A DNA stretch of 64,000 nucleotides, taken from assembly GCF_013141775.1 (NCBI RefSeq), contig NZ_WHOB01000016.1:550539-614538 (forward strand), written 5' to 3'. The notes beneath the pieces are model-generated. The model was not told the DNA's origin, ran no database searches, and saw only the letters and a list, made by a program, of their open reading frames with translations. Shown piece after piece: positions 53,971 through 61,909 of this stretch (position 1 is its first letter; the number at the start of each line of letters is the position of its first letter). Source of the DNA: Paenibacillus phytohabitans. GTDB taxonomy: Bacteria; Bacillota; Bacilli; Paenibacillales; Paenibacillaceae. The position numbers were made by a program, and so were the translations under genes.

Positions 53971-53989
53971 GATAATGATAATCATTATC
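53971..53989. promoter_or_regulatory. Perfect Fur box upstream of AraC/Btr-like gene
   Basis: GATAATGATAATCATTATC is identical to the classical 19-bp Fur consensus. It stands between the minus-strand activator gene and the plus-strand XRE gene 155 bp away. Confidence 0.9.
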
Positions 53990-54143
53990 TGTTAAAAATT
54001 CAATAAAAAAGAACGCCACCGGGCACTCTTCTCTGGATTGATGTTAAAAATCAATAAATAGTTTAGCGTAACTAAAATCCTATTCGATTTGTATTTTATA
54101 GTGTTATTTTTGTATAATATACTAAACGTAAGGGGGTTATTTC

Positions 54144-54701
54144 TTGGATGCTATTCACATCAGGATAGGACACAACTTGCAACGTGTGAGAAAGCAAAGG
54201 CAGTTAAGCTTGGATAAAGTGGCAAATTTAACTGGGGTTAGCAAAGGTATGCTACATCAAATCGAGCGAGGGGACACACAGCCAACAGTGACCACCGTTT
54301 GGAAAATTGCAACGGGACTTAATATTTCTTTTTCATCCCTAATTAAAGACGACAAATCTACAATATCAATCGTTAATCGAAAAGAAGTACCAGATATAAC
54401 GGAGGATAACGGTAATTGTCTAGTCTATTTATTATTTCCATTCCATCCGCAAACTCAAATAGAAATTTTCACGATTGTATTAAAGCCTAAAGGGAATTAT
54501 GTTTCCACACCCCACAATGAGGGTGTCCAAGAGTACATTACTGTTGTTACAGGGGAATTTAAAATCATGATTAGGGATGATGAGTATACCCTTCCTACAG
54601 GAGGCGCTATAAAGTTTGCAGGAAACGTTACACACAAATATATAAATGACACGGATGAAGATGTCATCCTACAAGTTGTCATGCATTATCCTGAATCGTA
54701 A
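54144..54701 (+). CDS. XRE-family regulator with cupin domain
   Basis: 185 residues. The N-terminal HTH (LSLDKVANLTGVSKGMLHQI) is followed by a C-terminal cupin (STPHNEGVQEYITVVTGEF, GGAIKFAGNVTHKYINDT). Such regulators often control small-molecule or amino-acid metabolism genes. The TTG at 54144 follows AAGGGGG. The AlaX-like gene follows 40 bp later on the same strand. The coding sequence is distinctly AT-rich relative to both flanks, suggesting that this gene pair was acquired together. Confidence 0.85.
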   Translation: MDAIHIRIGHNLQRVRKQRQLSLDKVANLTGVSKGMLHQIERGDTQPTVTTVWKIATGLNISFSSLIKDDKSTISIVNRKEVPDITEDNGNCLVYLLFPFHPQTQIEIFTIVLKPKGNYVSTPHNEGVQEYITVVTGEFKIMIRDDEYTLPTGGAIKFAGNVTHKYINDTDEDVILQVVMHYPES

Positions 54702-54741
54702 AACTGGTATGTAATTCATGATGTGATAAGGAAGTGCTGAT

Positions 54742-55383
54742 ATGGTTGAAAAAGTATTTTGGACAACCCCATACTTAACAAAACTAGATACTCACATAGC
54801 CAGTGTAAATGGCAATGACATTACAGTGGAACGAACCATCTTTTATGCTTTCTCTGGTGGACAAGAAAGTGATACAGGATTGATTGGTGGATATTCCGTA
54901 CATCAAGCAAAGAAAGATGGTCATGAAATCATTTATACAGTTGAAGAAGGGCATGATTTAAAAGTTGGTGATCAAGTGACGATGACCATAGATTGGGATC
55001 GTCGTTACAGACTTATGAGACTACATTTTGCTGCGGAGGTTGTATTAGAATTAGCTTACAAACATTTGAAAAGTATAGAGAAGACAGGCGCTCATATCGC
55101 TCAAGATAAAGCCCGAATAGATTTCGTATGGCACGAGAACATTTCAAAATCATTTTCTTTGATCGAGAAAGAATCTCGTGAGATCATTGTGGCAAACCTC
55201 GACATCATTAGTGATTTCAGTCACGAAGGAAATGGAAGAAGATATTGGGAAGTTAAAGGTTTTTCAAAGGTTCCCTGCGGTGGAACTCACTTGAAGAAAA
55301 CAGGCGAAGTTGGAGAAATTAAGTTGAAGCGTAACAATATTGGGCGAGGGAAAGAAAGAATCGAAATCTATGTAAGTGAATAA
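54742..55383 (+). CDS. AlaX-like alanyl-tRNA editing domain protein with altered zinc motif
   Basis: 213 residues. The fold matches free-standing alanyl-tRNA editing proteins (FYAFSGGQESDTG, which corresponds to the FYPEGGGQ block of AlaRS editing domains). The distal zinc site CGGTH (Cys179, His183) is intact, but the proximal HxxxH reads LHFAAE, so His95 is kept and the second His is Glu99. The change may alter metal binding or substrate choice (mischarged tRNA-Ala versus a free amino-acid derivative). ATG follows AAGGAAG. AT-rich like its XRE-cupin neighbour. A long terminator follows. Confidence 0.8.
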   Translation: MVEKVFWTTPYLTKLDTHIASVNGNDITVERTIFYAFSGGQESDTGLIGGYSVHQAKKDGHEIIYTVEEGHDLKVGDQVTMTIDWDRRYRLMRLHFAAEVVLELAYKHLKSIEKTGAHIAQDKARIDFVWHENISKSFSLIEKESREIIVANLDIISDFSHEGNGRRYWEVKGFSKVPCGGTHLKKTGEVGEIKLKRNNIGRGKERIEIYVSE

Positions 55384-55429
55384 AAGCTAATTATTTCTTA
55401 TTTAACGGGAAACGTTTATTTAACAACAA

Positions 55430-55485
55430 CAGCGGCAGTCTAAGACTTTATTTATCAAGTCTTAGACTGCCGCTGCTTCTTTTGA
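55430..55485 (+). terminator. Long-stem terminator of XRE/AlaX-like operon
   Basis: CAGCGGCAGTCTAAGACTT pairs perfectly with its complement across an 8-nt loop (TATTTATC), followed by a T-rich run. Confidence 0.85.
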
Positions 55486-55538
55486 TTGATCGGTTAAAAA
55501 CTTAAACAATTGACAAGTTATTCTGCTGAATCTGTTAT

Positions 55539-56384
55539 TCACTCGGCCAACCGGTAATAAGGGATGTACAGCGATGGCTTGAAGCCCAGCTTCTGAGCCA
55601 GTCTGTAAGAACCCTCATTCTCCCGGCGGCAGCCCCACACCGGCTCCAGCCCTTGCTCCAGGCAGTAATCAATCAGCGCAGAACATACGGAGAAGGCAAA
55701 ATGCTTCCCCCGGTGGCCCGCTGCCGATTCAATTCCAATCTCCAGCTGATCCGCTGTACGGTACGCCGAGAACGCACTTGAGGCCTTCTCCCCCTCCCAG
55801 AGCAGGGTGTATCCTATGCCTGTACTTAGGAAATGCTCTGCATCTCTCCAGAAATAGCGCGGAATCACAGCACCTGATTGCCCGTCAAACAGCCCGGCAG
55901 TCATCTGAACAATTACTGCATCCTGCCGGAACCATTGCTCCTTCGCACTGTGGTAGACTTCCGGGTCAAAGGTGAAATTCACTCTGGTATGGGTGTACAT
56001 CCTCCGGGTATCGGCCGTTTCAGGACCGGGCTCAACTGCATTTAGCAGTGCGTTATGCTCAGTAATCATAGACTCAATCAACGGAGACCATCCTCCTGCC
56101 GGATCCCCCTGCAGCCATTCCGGAGACTGCCTGTCCCCTGTCTTGTTGGTAATATAATCATATAAGCTCCGGTTAAACGCCTCATTGCCCGAATCCCCAT
56201 AGGCCAGTGACATTCCATAATCATGGGCCACATAAAAGGTACGGGGGTTCTGCACATTATCCACATAAACAGTGCCGGTAGTCTGGCCCTTGAGCACTGC
56301 TTCGGCAAACAAAGTGTTGATCTTCACTTGACTTAACAGCGGCAGAGCCAGCGCATAGTCACGGCTATCCAGCTTCAGCATCAT
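55539..56384 (-). CDS. GNAT acetyltransferase, PF12746-like
   Basis: 281 residues. The C-terminal third carries the GNAT core (QLEIGIESAAGHRGKHFAFSVCSAL, with the acetyl-CoA loop GHRGKHFA), preceded by a longer N-terminal GNAT-like half, as in the two-domain GNAT_acetyltr_2 family of Bacillota. ATG follows GAGGAG. It starts 14 bp after the metallo-hydrolase stop, so the two are probably co-transcribed. The substrate is unknown. Confidence 0.8.
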   Translation of the reverse strand: MMLKLDSRDYALALPLLSQVKINTLFAEAVLKGQTTGTVYVDNVQNPRTFYVAHDYGMSLAYGDSGNEAFNRSLYDYITNKTGDRQSPEWLQGDPAGGWSPLIESMITEHNALLNAVEPGPETADTRRMYTHTRVNFTFDPEVYHSAKEQWFRQDAVIVQMTAGLFDGQSGAVIPRYFWRDAEHFLSTGIGYTLLWEGEKASSAFSAYRTADQLEIGIESAAGHRGKHFAFSVCSALIDYCLEQGLEPVWGCRRENEGSYRLAQKLGFKPSLYIPYYRLAE

Positions 56385-56398
56385 TTTCTCCTCTTTTC

Positions 56399-57322
56399 TC
56401 AGGATTGATTATATGTATTGTACAGCCAGCGGAAATTCCACTCAAAAATATGGGAGCCCTCCCATGTATCAAACGGTGCCGGAATTCCCTTGGCGAGCCA
56501 GAAATCCGCGCTCTCCCCGCTCCGGACAGCCGCTGCGGCATACTCCTGGATCTCTTGAAGATAACTTAACATTTCAGCGATGCTCTCACGTCCGGCAACC
56601 CCTCCATGACCGGGGATCAGCCGGGTGAAGTCCATCTCGCGGCCAATCCTTTCCACGATTACGGCCCATGCTTCAGGGAAACCGTGCAGCATAGCCGGAT
56701 GGGATTGGTTCAGCACCAGATCCCCGGCGATCAGCACCTTAACGTCAGCAATATATACCATGGCATCGCTGCAGGTATGGCCGCCGCCGTATGTAAACAG
56801 CTGTATGGACCGCTCTGATCCGTGGATATCAAGCGTATCCTTGAATGTCACAGCAGCTGTTACTCTGCGGATCGCAGGTGTTGCCTCCAGCAGGGCTTGC
56901 TTTTCCGATATTTCATATCCCAGCGCTGCCTGCAGGCGGGTGTCCGCAGCAGTACTATGAGCCTCCTGAAGCGCTGCAATCTGCTTCTGCAGCCCTTCCT
57001 GCCATTCCCCAAGCTCAGGCGGACCATTCGTTGTCAGCACTTCACGGGTAAGCTCCGTGGAAATGATGACACAGTCGGCAAACTCCATATTCCCGTAATG
57101 ATGATCCCCGTGATAGTGGGTATTCACTATGTATTGGACCGGCTTCCCCGTCAGCTGCTCAGCCGTTTCCCGCAGAAGCTTCGCTGCCCCGGGCAGGCTG
57201 AAGGTATCCACCACGACTGTGGAATCCCCAAGATCTATAATGGACGCATTGCCTACCGCGCCCCGGCCCGGAATAACAATCGCTGCCCACACTCCCTGTG
57301 CTACTTCCTCTACCGTGAACAT
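56399..57322 (-). CDS. MBL-fold metallo-hydrolase
   Basis: 307 residues of the metallo-beta-lactamase fold: the metal motif HYHGDHH (H-x-H-x-D-H) near residue 67, Asp in AGDLVLN and His in PGHGG near the end give a full dinuclear site. The N terminus TVEEVAQGVWAAIVIPGRG is the usual first strand pair. Many such proteins are lactonases, glyoxalase-II-like or general hydrolases; a beta-lactamase role is not implied. ATG follows GGGAGG. It precedes the GNAT gene. Confidence 0.85.
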   Translation of the reverse strand: MFTVEEVAQGVWAAIVIPGRGAVGNASIIDLGDSTVVVDTFSLPGAAKLLRETAEQLTGKPVQYIVNTHYHGDHHYGNMEFADCVIISTELTREVLTTNGPPELGEWQEGLQKQIAALQEAHSTAADTRLQAALGYEISEKQALLEATPAIRRVTAAVTFKDTLDIHGSERSIQLFTYGGGHTCSDAMVYIADVKVLIAGDLVLNQSHPAMLHGFPEAWAVIVERIGREMDFTRLIPGHGGVAGRESIAEMLSYLQEIQEYAAAAVRSGESADFWLAKGIPAPFDTWEGSHIFEWNFRWLYNTYNQS

Positions 57323-57421
57323 ACATATCCTCCCATTTATATTTTTACTTATTATACCTTAATATGGCATGCACTTATTGACTAATTATTTGCAGGGAAA
57401 AACAGGAGTAAAAACAGATCA

Positions 57422-57448
57422 TTGTCCCCTGAAAACGTATGTTATAAT
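57422..57448 (+). promoter_or_regulatory. Extended -10 promoter of asparaginase gene
   Basis: TG-T-TATAAT (TATAAT 57443-57448) with TTGTCC at 57422-57427, spacer 15 bp; start codon 57 bp downstream. Confidence 0.5.
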
Positions 57449-57504
57449 ACATTCAATGTAATTCCATAGCCTTCATTCTGATTCGACCTGAAAGGAAACG
57501 ATCT

Positions 57505-58542
57505 ATGATTATTCCAGCACCTGAATTGAACTTTACAGCATCCCCATTTTATAATCCCAGCCTCAAAAATGTAGTTATTCTGGCTACCGGCGGCACCATT
57601 GCCGGCAGCGGCGAAGCGCATAAAACCTTGAACTACGAACCCGGTGCCCTGCCCGTGCAGGATCTGCTGGATAGTGTGCCCCATCTGGAACGGCTTGCCA
57701 ATTGTGCCGGCGTGCAGGTCAGCAATCTCTGCAGTGCAGATATCACCAGCGAACACTGGCTTACACTGGCAGCGTACATCAACACGCTCGCCCTCCGGGA
57801 GGATGTGCACGGCTTCGTAATTACCCACGGCACCGACACCCTGGATGAGACCTCCTATTTCCTGAACCTGGTGATCAAGACCGACAAACCGGTGATCATT
57901 ACCGGCTCCATGCGTCCGGCTACCGCTATCAGTGCCGACGGACCACTGAATCTGTATCAGTCCGTTGCACTGGCGGCGAATCCGGATGCGTCCGGACAGG
58001 GCGTGATGGTTGTCTTCGCCGAAGGCATCTACAGCGGGCGGGATGTGCAGAAGGTGAACACCTTCAAGGCCAACGCCTTTGATGAGCGTGATTTCGGCTG
58101 CCTGGGCTACATGCGCGACAGTCATGCCTTCTTCTATACCCGGACGCTCAAAAGACATACGACTGCTTCACAATTCGATGTATCGGCCATGACCGGACTG
58201 CCGGAAGTATCCGTAGCCTACTTCCATGTTGACGCCGATCCCGGCATCCTGGATTATCTCGCCACGATCTCCAAGGGCATTGTGATTGCCGGAGCAGGCG
58301 GAGGCATCTACAGCAAGCCATGGATTGATAAAGTCGGCGAGCTTAAGAATAATAACATCCCTGTGGTCCGCTGCTCGCGGATCTCAAGCGGAATTACACT
58401 CAAGGACTCCTACATTGATCTGTCCGCCAATTCCATTCCCTGCAACAGTCTGGTGCCGCAAAAAGCACGGATTCTGCTCTCCCTGGCGCTGACTCAAACA
58501 ACCGGATACGACGAAATCGCTGCAATGTTCAACGAATATTAA
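57505..58542 (+). CDS. L-asparaginase (type II-like)
   Basis: 345 residues. The first active-site block is VVILATGGTIAGSG (threonine nucleophile in GGTIAG) and the second VITHGTDTLDETSYFL, the asparaginase/glutaminase signatures; the later GSMRPATAISADGPLNL is also conserved. No signal peptide is seen, although the subgroup resembles secreted type II enzymes, so the cytoplasmic location is inferred from the short N terminus. ATG follows AAAGGA. It hydrolyses Asn to Asp and ammonia. Single gene with a strong terminator. Confidence 0.92.
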   Translation: MIIPAPELNFTASPFYNPSLKNVVILATGGTIAGSGEAHKTLNYEPGALPVQDLLDSVPHLERLANCAGVQVSNLCSADITSEHWLTLAAYINTLALREDVHGFVITHGTDTLDETSYFLNLVIKTDKPVIITGSMRPATAISADGPLNLYQSVALAANPDASGQGVMVVFAEGIYSGRDVQKVNTFKANAFDERDFGCLGYMRDSHAFFYTRTLKRHTTASQFDVSAMTGLPEVSVAYFHVDADPGILDYLATISKGIVIAGAGGGIYSKPWIDKVGELKNNNIPVVRCSRISSGITLKDSYIDLSANSIPCNSLVPQKARILLSLALTQTTGYDEIAAMFNEY

Positions 58543-58560
58543 AACATTAGACATCACTCT

Positions 58561-58612
58561 AAGGGGGTGTCCCGTAAGCCTTATAATGGCTTCCGGGACA
58601 CCCCCTTTTTTT
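58561..58612 (+). terminator. Rho-independent terminator of asparaginase gene
   Basis: AAGGGGGTGTCCCG...CGGGACACCCCC followed by TTTTTTT. Confidence 0.95.
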
Positions 58613-58780
58613 GAGTAAGATCAATGTATGCACTTGAGAGGACGCTGCGTGAACGGACCGTTGTTCCAATCGCTTTGCTCTCCAGCTTAGAAAATCAGTA
58701 GACTAAGGCGAGTATTAAAACAAGCTGCAAATGACCAAACACGCAAAGTGGAGATCCCCCAATAACAAGAAATATGCTCT

Positions 58781-58819
58781 GACTCTACTTATAGAATCTA
58801 TTTATAGACTCTACTTATA
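58781..58819. repeat. Three tandem 13-bp repeats
   Basis: GACTCTACTTATA, GAATCTATTTATA and GACTCTACTTATA stand head to tail, just past the stop of the histidine kinase gene. The outer two are identical and the middle has two changes. The rest of the 238-bp gap between the asparaginase terminator and the kinase shows nothing else. Confidence 0.85.
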
Positions 58820-58849
58820 AAACGCCACTTTTTTGTCTGCAGGCAGCTA

Positions 58850-60256
58850 TTACCCGGCTGCGGATGGAAATTCAAACGTGAGGACGGCCCCGCCTTCCGG
58901 GCAGTTCCGGGCGGTAATCTTACCGCCGCAGCGCTCCACGATGGCGCGCGAGATGGCCAGACCCAGCCCGGAATCACCATTTTTCCCTTTGACGAACCTG
59001 TGAAACAGACTGGGCAGCAGCTCCTGCGGAATGCCGGGGCCGTCATCCGAAACTGTTAATGTAATCAGTCCCTTGCTTACATAGCCATGGACATCAATCT
59101 TCCTGTCTGCATAACGCGCAGCATTGGATAATACGTTCAGCAGTGCCTGCAGCAGCTTATCACGGTCAGCCCTCAGCATCAGCCCGCGGTCTCCGGAGAT
59201 TTCAGTCTTGAGCGACAACTTTCTTGCAGCCAGCTGCGGATTGATCCGTTCTACCGCCTCTGAGAGCAGCTCTTCCAGATCGCATTCTACCGCCCGGAAT
59301 ATATCCTCTTCGCTGTCCAGCTTGGCCAGTAGCGTCATTTCGCCCACCAGGTCCCGCAGCCGTCCGCTCTCGCCCAGGATAATATCCAGCCCTCTACGGA
59401 CATCCTCACCTTCAAAAATCCCGTCCCTGATGCCCTCCGCATAACCGGATATCGACATCAGCGGTGATTTCAGCTCATGCGAGGCATTCTGGAAGAATTG
59501 CTTCTGTACCCGGTTGAACCGGTGCAATTCTCCGGCCATTTCGTATACGGTCCGGGCTACAGAACCGATCTCCCCACCCGCCTGGATCAGATTCACTTCG
59601 GCAAACCGGCGGTTTTTCACTTTTTTGAGTTCCTCGCGCAGACTGATCAACGGATCAATCAGCTTCCTTGTGATAAACAGGCTGAACAGGAACATCACGG
59701 CTGCACCGGCGGCAAAGACAAGAATCAGACGTTTGAGCAGTGCCTGCTCAATCGCTTTGATTCTGCTGACAGGGGTCAGCAGGGTCAGCTTGCCTTGGGG
59801 AAGCGCATTTACCTGCACCAGATAACGCGGGTCGTTGCCGTCCCATAAGCTCTGCAGGCTGCCTGTCTCTACTGCAGCTATGCCGGTAACTGCCTGTGCC
59901 TGTCCGGGTATCGCCGGGAGGGTGCCTGACACCACCTTCCCCTGCTGATCCGTCACAATGGCCTGTACTCCGCTGGAAAGCGTAGCATATTGAACCGGAA
60001 ACAATTCATTTTCTTCAATTGGGACTGCACTTATTGCTGCGGCGGGCAGCTGCTGCATGCTGGCGGTCAATGTTGCGCCTAGCGTCCGCAATCCCTCCTG
60101 TTCCTTACCGATGAAATGATCCATCAGTACGAAATGTATCATCACTCCCGTGATGGACAGGACAAGCAGCAGAGACAATCCGAAGGCGAAGTTGATCTGA
60201 TGCACCAGCTTCAGCTTCTTCATCTGCCCGTTTAGCTTCATCCGCATATTCATCAT
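58850..60256 (-). CDS. Sensor histidine kinase (OmpR-type partner)
   Basis: 468 residues. Two membrane helices (about 26-46 and 176-197) flank an outside sensor of about 130 residues that contains a PAS/Cache-like VQAIVTDQQGKVVSGTLP. HAMP follows, then the phosphoacceptor His260 in NASHELKSPLMSISGYAEG and N, G1, G2 motifs (DDGPGIP, GLGLAISRAIV). Its ATG overlaps the response-regulator stop by 4 bp. With that regulator it probably controls the divergent secreted protein gene. The stimulus is unknown. Confidence 0.95.
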   Translation of the reverse strand: MMNMRMKLNGQMKKLKLVHQINFAFGLSLLLVLSITGVMIHFVLMDHFIGKEQEGLRTLGATLTASMQQLPAAAISAVPIEENELFPVQYATLSSGVQAIVTDQQGKVVSGTLPAIPGQAQAVTGIAAVETGSLQSLWDGNDPRYLVQVNALPQGKLTLLTPVSRIKAIEQALLKRLILVFAAGAAVMFLFSLFITRKLIDPLISLREELKKVKNRRFAEVNLIQAGGEIGSVARTVYEMAGELHRFNRVQKQFFQNASHELKSPLMSISGYAEGIRDGIFEGEDVRRGLDIILGESGRLRDLVGEMTLLAKLDSEEDIFRAVECDLEELLSEAVERINPQLAARKLSLKTEISGDRGLMLRADRDKLLQALLNVLSNAARYADRKIDVHGYVSKGLITLTVSDDGPGIPQELLPSLFHRFVKGKNGDSGLGLAISRAIVERCGGKITARNCPEGGAVLTFEFPSAAG

Positions 60257-60957
60257 TCCTGCCCTTCTCTCATCCGGTAGCCGTGTCCCCAGACCGATTC
60301 CAGCGGCAAGCCGTCTATTTTTTTGCGGATGCGTTTGATCAGATGGTCCACTGCGCGGTCACTGCCGAAATAATCATCCCCCCAGACATAACCCAGCAGC
60401 TCTTCCCGCGTAAACGCCCGGTTTGGATGTCCGGCAAACACCTTCAGCATCAGGAACTCCTTACTCGTCAGCTCCACCTCTGTTCCGTGCCAGAAGGACC
60501 TCCTTTCTTCCGGAAGCAGCAGCAGTCCGCCCAGCTCTATGCCTGAAAGGGAAGGCAGCGCAGCTGCGGGCTGAGGCTGATGGAGCCGTTCCCACCTTTC
60601 CAGCTGCCGTTTGATCCGGGCCACCAGCTCACGGGGACTGAACGGCTTGACCAGATAATCGTCGCTGCCCAGCTCAAGACCCAGTATTTTATCGACTTCA
60701 TTATCTTTGGCTGAGATCATAATGATCGGCACCTCTGCTTCATCACGGATGCGCCTGCATAGTTCATACCCGTCCATCCCCGGAAGCATGATATCGAGCA
60801 CCCACATGCCGGGAGGATCGCTTGTCCACAAGGCCCAGGCTTCTTCGGCACTGCCCAGGCCAATCGTGCGGAAATCCTCCTTATGTAAATAAGCCTCGAC
60901 CAGCTTGCGTATATTCTCATCATCGTCCACAACGGCAATGACCGTTTGATTGTTCAT
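60253..60957 (-). CDS. OmpR-family response regulator
   Basis: 234 residues: receiver with DDDEN pocket, phosphoacceptor Asp55 in WVLDIMLPGMDGYELC, Lys in VKPFSPRELVARIKRQ, and an OmpR winged helix (VELTSKEFLMLKVFAG, FTREELLGYVWGDDYFGSDR, SVWGHGYRM). The ATG at 60957 is followed by MNNQTVIAVVDDDENIRK. It is cotranscribed with the histidine kinase and divergent from the secreted protein gene. CCACA-type direct repeats lie in the gap and may be its binding sites. Confidence 0.95.
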   Translation of the reverse strand: MNNQTVIAVVDDDENIRKLVEAYLHKEDFRTIGLGSAEEAWALWTSDPPGMWVLDIMLPGMDGYELCRRIRDEAEVPIIMISAKDNEVDKILGLELGSDDYLVKPFSPRELVARIKRQLERWERLHQPQPAAALPSLSGIELGGLLLLPEERRSFWHGTEVELTSKEFLMLKVFAGHPNRAFTREELLGYVWGDDYFGSDRAVDHLIKRIRKKIDGLPLESVWGHGYRMREGQE

Positions 60958-61115
60958 CCGTAGCCCTCCACAGTTTTGTCTGCTCCATTATAACAAGCAG
61001 CCGGAGGCGGTAGGGGCCTGCCATTGTTTTTCCACAAAGCCACCAATTTCCTGCCACAGTAGAACGCTATATTGGGAGCTGTAAGACAAACCTCACCCAT
61101 AAGGAGTGTTAGTTC

Positions 61116-61817
61116 ATGAACCGTTTAATTTTCAGAAGAATGGCCCTCTCCACCCTCTTGCTGTCCTCCATCGCAACCCCGGTGTTCGCCGATGCAGACC
61201 GCACACCGCCACAGGCCGGGAACGCCCCCGTTACCTTAAGTGCAGCCTCAGCCCCGTTGCAGGGAAGTATCCTGATTACTGCACGTATTCCAGACTTGCT
61301 GGACCTTGCAGAACGCTACGCGCCGGAAACCGTTCAGGACTGGACCGACACGCTCAGCAGATACAATAAGGCCATCCGCCTTAACGTACAGGTGCTTACC
61401 CTGGATACAACAGGAGAAGTTACCGCTCCAGCCGTGCAACTGGCCACACCTGTAGCCTTGACAGCAGCCATACCTTCCCTTGCCGGTTCAGCACCGGCAG
61501 CCGATCTTCAGCTTGCCGGAACAGACGGGATCCTCAGTGCCTTCGCAACAGGAACAGCGGCTTCATCCACTGCAGATTTCACCGTATTTGCAGTCCCTGA
61601 CAGCCTCTCGTCCGCCGGACTCACAGGCTCGGGCTCCATAACAGCTGCTGCAGCCCCGGCTCTGCTCCCGATGACAGAAGATAACGGATTCTTCAAGGCA
61701 CAGGCTGCACTGGCTGAAGCCGTAGAATCCAAAGATGCCGGTGCGGTCAAGCACGCACTGGGCGGCCTGCTGGAACAGTACAAGGACCTTACCAAAAAGC
61801 TTGAAGAAGCGAAATAA
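61116..61817 (+). CDS. Secreted hypothetical protein, divergent from a two-component system
   Basis: 233 residues. A Sec signal peptide is cut near VFADAD. The mature protein has a helical stretch ILITARIPDLLDLAERYAPETVQDW, a long Ala/Thr/Ser-rich middle (about 120-195) and a helical C terminus ending KDLTKKLEEAK. I recognise no family. ATG follows AAGGAG. It faces the response-regulator gene and is a likely target of that system. The Ala/Ser-rich middle suggests a wall-spanning or low-complexity spacer. Confidence 0.75.
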   Translation: MNRLIFRRMALSTLLLSSIATPVFADADRTPPQAGNAPVTLSAASAPLQGSILITARIPDLLDLAERYAPETVQDWTDTLSRYNKAIRLNVQVLTLDTTGEVTAPAVQLATPVALTAAIPSLAGSAPAADLQLAGTDGILSAFATGTAASSTADFTVFAVPDSLSSAGLTGSGSITAAAAPALLPMTEDNGFFKAQAALAEAVESKDAGAVKHALGGLLEQYKDLTKKLEEAK

Positions 61818-61852
61818 GCACGGAATAGCGCTGCTATAGCAGCAGGAGATAC

Positions 61853-61893
61853 AAAAAGCAGGCCAAGGGCGGGTACCTTTGGCCTGCTTTTCG
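61853..61893. terminator. Bidirectional terminator
   Basis: AAAAAGCAGGCC-AAAG...CTTT-GGCCTGCTTTT, between the convergent secreted-protein and flavoprotein genes. Confidence 0.85.
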
Positions 61894-61909
61894 TTTAGAC
61901 AATCTATCG

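Noticed and set aside
57442..58158. 238-codon minus-strand open frame
   Set aside because: Antisense to the asparaginase gene, which has both active-site signatures, a ribosome site and a terminator.
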